In this document: positions 5,718 through 6,000 of the stretch, in pieces | Layout of the letters: every line of letters begins with the position of its first letter | Position numbering within the stretch: position 1 is the stretch's first letter | From: Clostridia bacterium | Lineage (GTDB): Bacteria > Bacillota > Clostridia > Christensenellales > Borkfalkiaceae | Direction: 5' to 3' | Length of the DNA stretch: 6,000 nucleotides | Assembly (NCBI GenBank): GCA_029063275.1 | Contig: JAIDOO010000245.1 | Location: 1 to 6,000 of the forward strand | Notes under the pieces: model-generated | Told to the model about the DNA's origin: nothing | Databases searched by the model: none | The model's input: only the letters and a program-made list of their open reading frames with translations | Program-made: the position numbers and the translations under genes

Positions 5718-5761
5718 TAGCAAGCAACAAAATAAATATTTTTTCTATACCCCAAAAACAG

Positions 5762-5790
5762 TTGACAAACTTTTAATTATCTAATAGAAT
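5762..5790 (+). promoter_or_regulatory. Strong sigma-A promoter of the tandem tRNA-Met genes
   Basis: A perfect TTGACA -35 box (5762-5767) and a TAGAAT -10 box (5785-5790) are separated by 17 bp of AT-rich DNA. Transcription should start near 5797, leaving a short 5' leader of about 23 bases before the mature tRNA-fMet for RNase P to remove. It fires away from the tilS promoter. Confidence 0.82.
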
Positions 5791-5819
5791 AATAAAGCCT
5801 TTGCAAGAGGGCAATTTAT

Positions 5820-5897
<78 letters not shown>

Positions 5898-5902
5898 AAA
5901 AA

Positions 5903-5918
5903 TCCTGCCAGCGCAGGA
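5903..5918 (+). other. Small hairpin in the spacer between the two tRNAs
   Basis: TCCTGC (5903-5908) pairs with GCAGGA (5913-5918) around a CAGC loop in the 25-base spacer. No T tract follows, so it is unlikely to terminate transcription. It may simply insulate the folding of the two tRNAs or serve as a processing signal for the dicistronic precursor. It could also occur by chance. Confidence 0.4.
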
Positions 5919-5922
5919 ATAT

Positions 5923-6000
5923 GGCGACGTAGCTTAGTTGGTCTATAGCGGCCGGTTCATACCCGGCAGGTCGGCGGTTCGAATCCACCCGTCGCTACCA
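5923..6000 (+). tRNA. Elongator tRNA-Met (anticodon CAU)
   Basis: A full cloverleaf ends exactly at the window edge with encoded CCA. The acceptor stem GGCGACG pairs with CGTCGCT, including a G1-T72 wobble. The anticodon stem GCCGG/CCGGC holds the loop TTCATAC with anticodon CAT at 5959-5961. The TTCATAC loop and GCTACCA end match the Bacillus elongator tRNA-Met rather than the CTCATAA loop of tRNA-Ile2, so this should not be a TilS substrate. Irregularities: a T13-T22 mismatch in the D stem, a 10-base D loop, and a C-A mismatch in the centre of the T stem (GGCGG against CCACC). It is co-transcribed with the initiator tRNA. Confidence 0.9.

Noticed and set aside
5681..5723. Longer tilS start at TTG 5723
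   Set aside because: No ribosome binding site, 14 non-conserved extra residues, and the stretch contains the -35 and -10 boxes of the likely promoter.
5923..6000. Second CAU tRNA as tRNA-Ile2, the TilS substrate, next to tilS
   Set aside because: The anticodon loop is TTCATAC and the 3' end GCTACCA, as in elongator tRNA-Met; tRNA-Ile2 has a CTCATAA loop and a different acceptor stem. The proximity to tilS is probably coincidental.

Overview
This window looks like ordinary chromosomal sequence from a moderate-GC, Clostridia-like member of the Bacillota. The signs are strong AAGGAG-type ribosome binding sites, sigma-A-type promoters with 17-18 bp spacers, tRNA genes that encode their CCA ends, a tilS/hpt neighbourhood as in Firmicutes, a YuzA-like DUF378 protein, and an intracellular-type GH3 beta-glucosidase next to an SGNH hydrolase. 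The assignment is inferred from gene content; no rRNA or other taxonomic marker is present.

Layout by transcription unit. (1) Positions 1-2322, minus strand: a promoter, then a 727-residue GH3 glycoside hydrolase, then 2 bases later the start of a probable SGNH/GDSL hydrolase cut off by the window edge. This is a small carbohydrate-degrading operon that continues outside the window. (2) Positions 2329-2875, minus strand: a textbook promoter, an about 235-nt structured leader RNA containing an internal terminator-like hairpin, a DUF378 membrane protein, and an intrinsic terminator. (3) Positions 2935-5717, minus strand: a tightly spaced four-gene operon, tilS (tRNA-Ile2 lysidine synthetase), an unrecognised 168-residue protein, a MIF-family tautomerase and hpt (hypoxanthine phosphoribosyltransferase). 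(4) Positions 5762-6000, plus strand: a strong promoter driving tandem initiator tRNA-fMet and elongator tRNA-Met, divergent from tilS.

The most interesting element is the DUF378 leader. The predicted transcription start is the first base of a 13-bp helix that closes a multi-hairpin domain. A hairpin arm inside this domain can pair perfectly over 10 bp with a segment just after the closing helix. A GNRA-capped GC hairpin followed by a U-rich run then precedes the gene. This is the architecture of a riboswitch or attenuator, and I could not match it by eye to a known class.

Other points are T-stem irregularities in both tRNAs, a likely leaderless tilS (and possibly GH3) transcript, and two extra genes between tilS and hpt. 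No mobile element, CRISPR array or defence system is visible.
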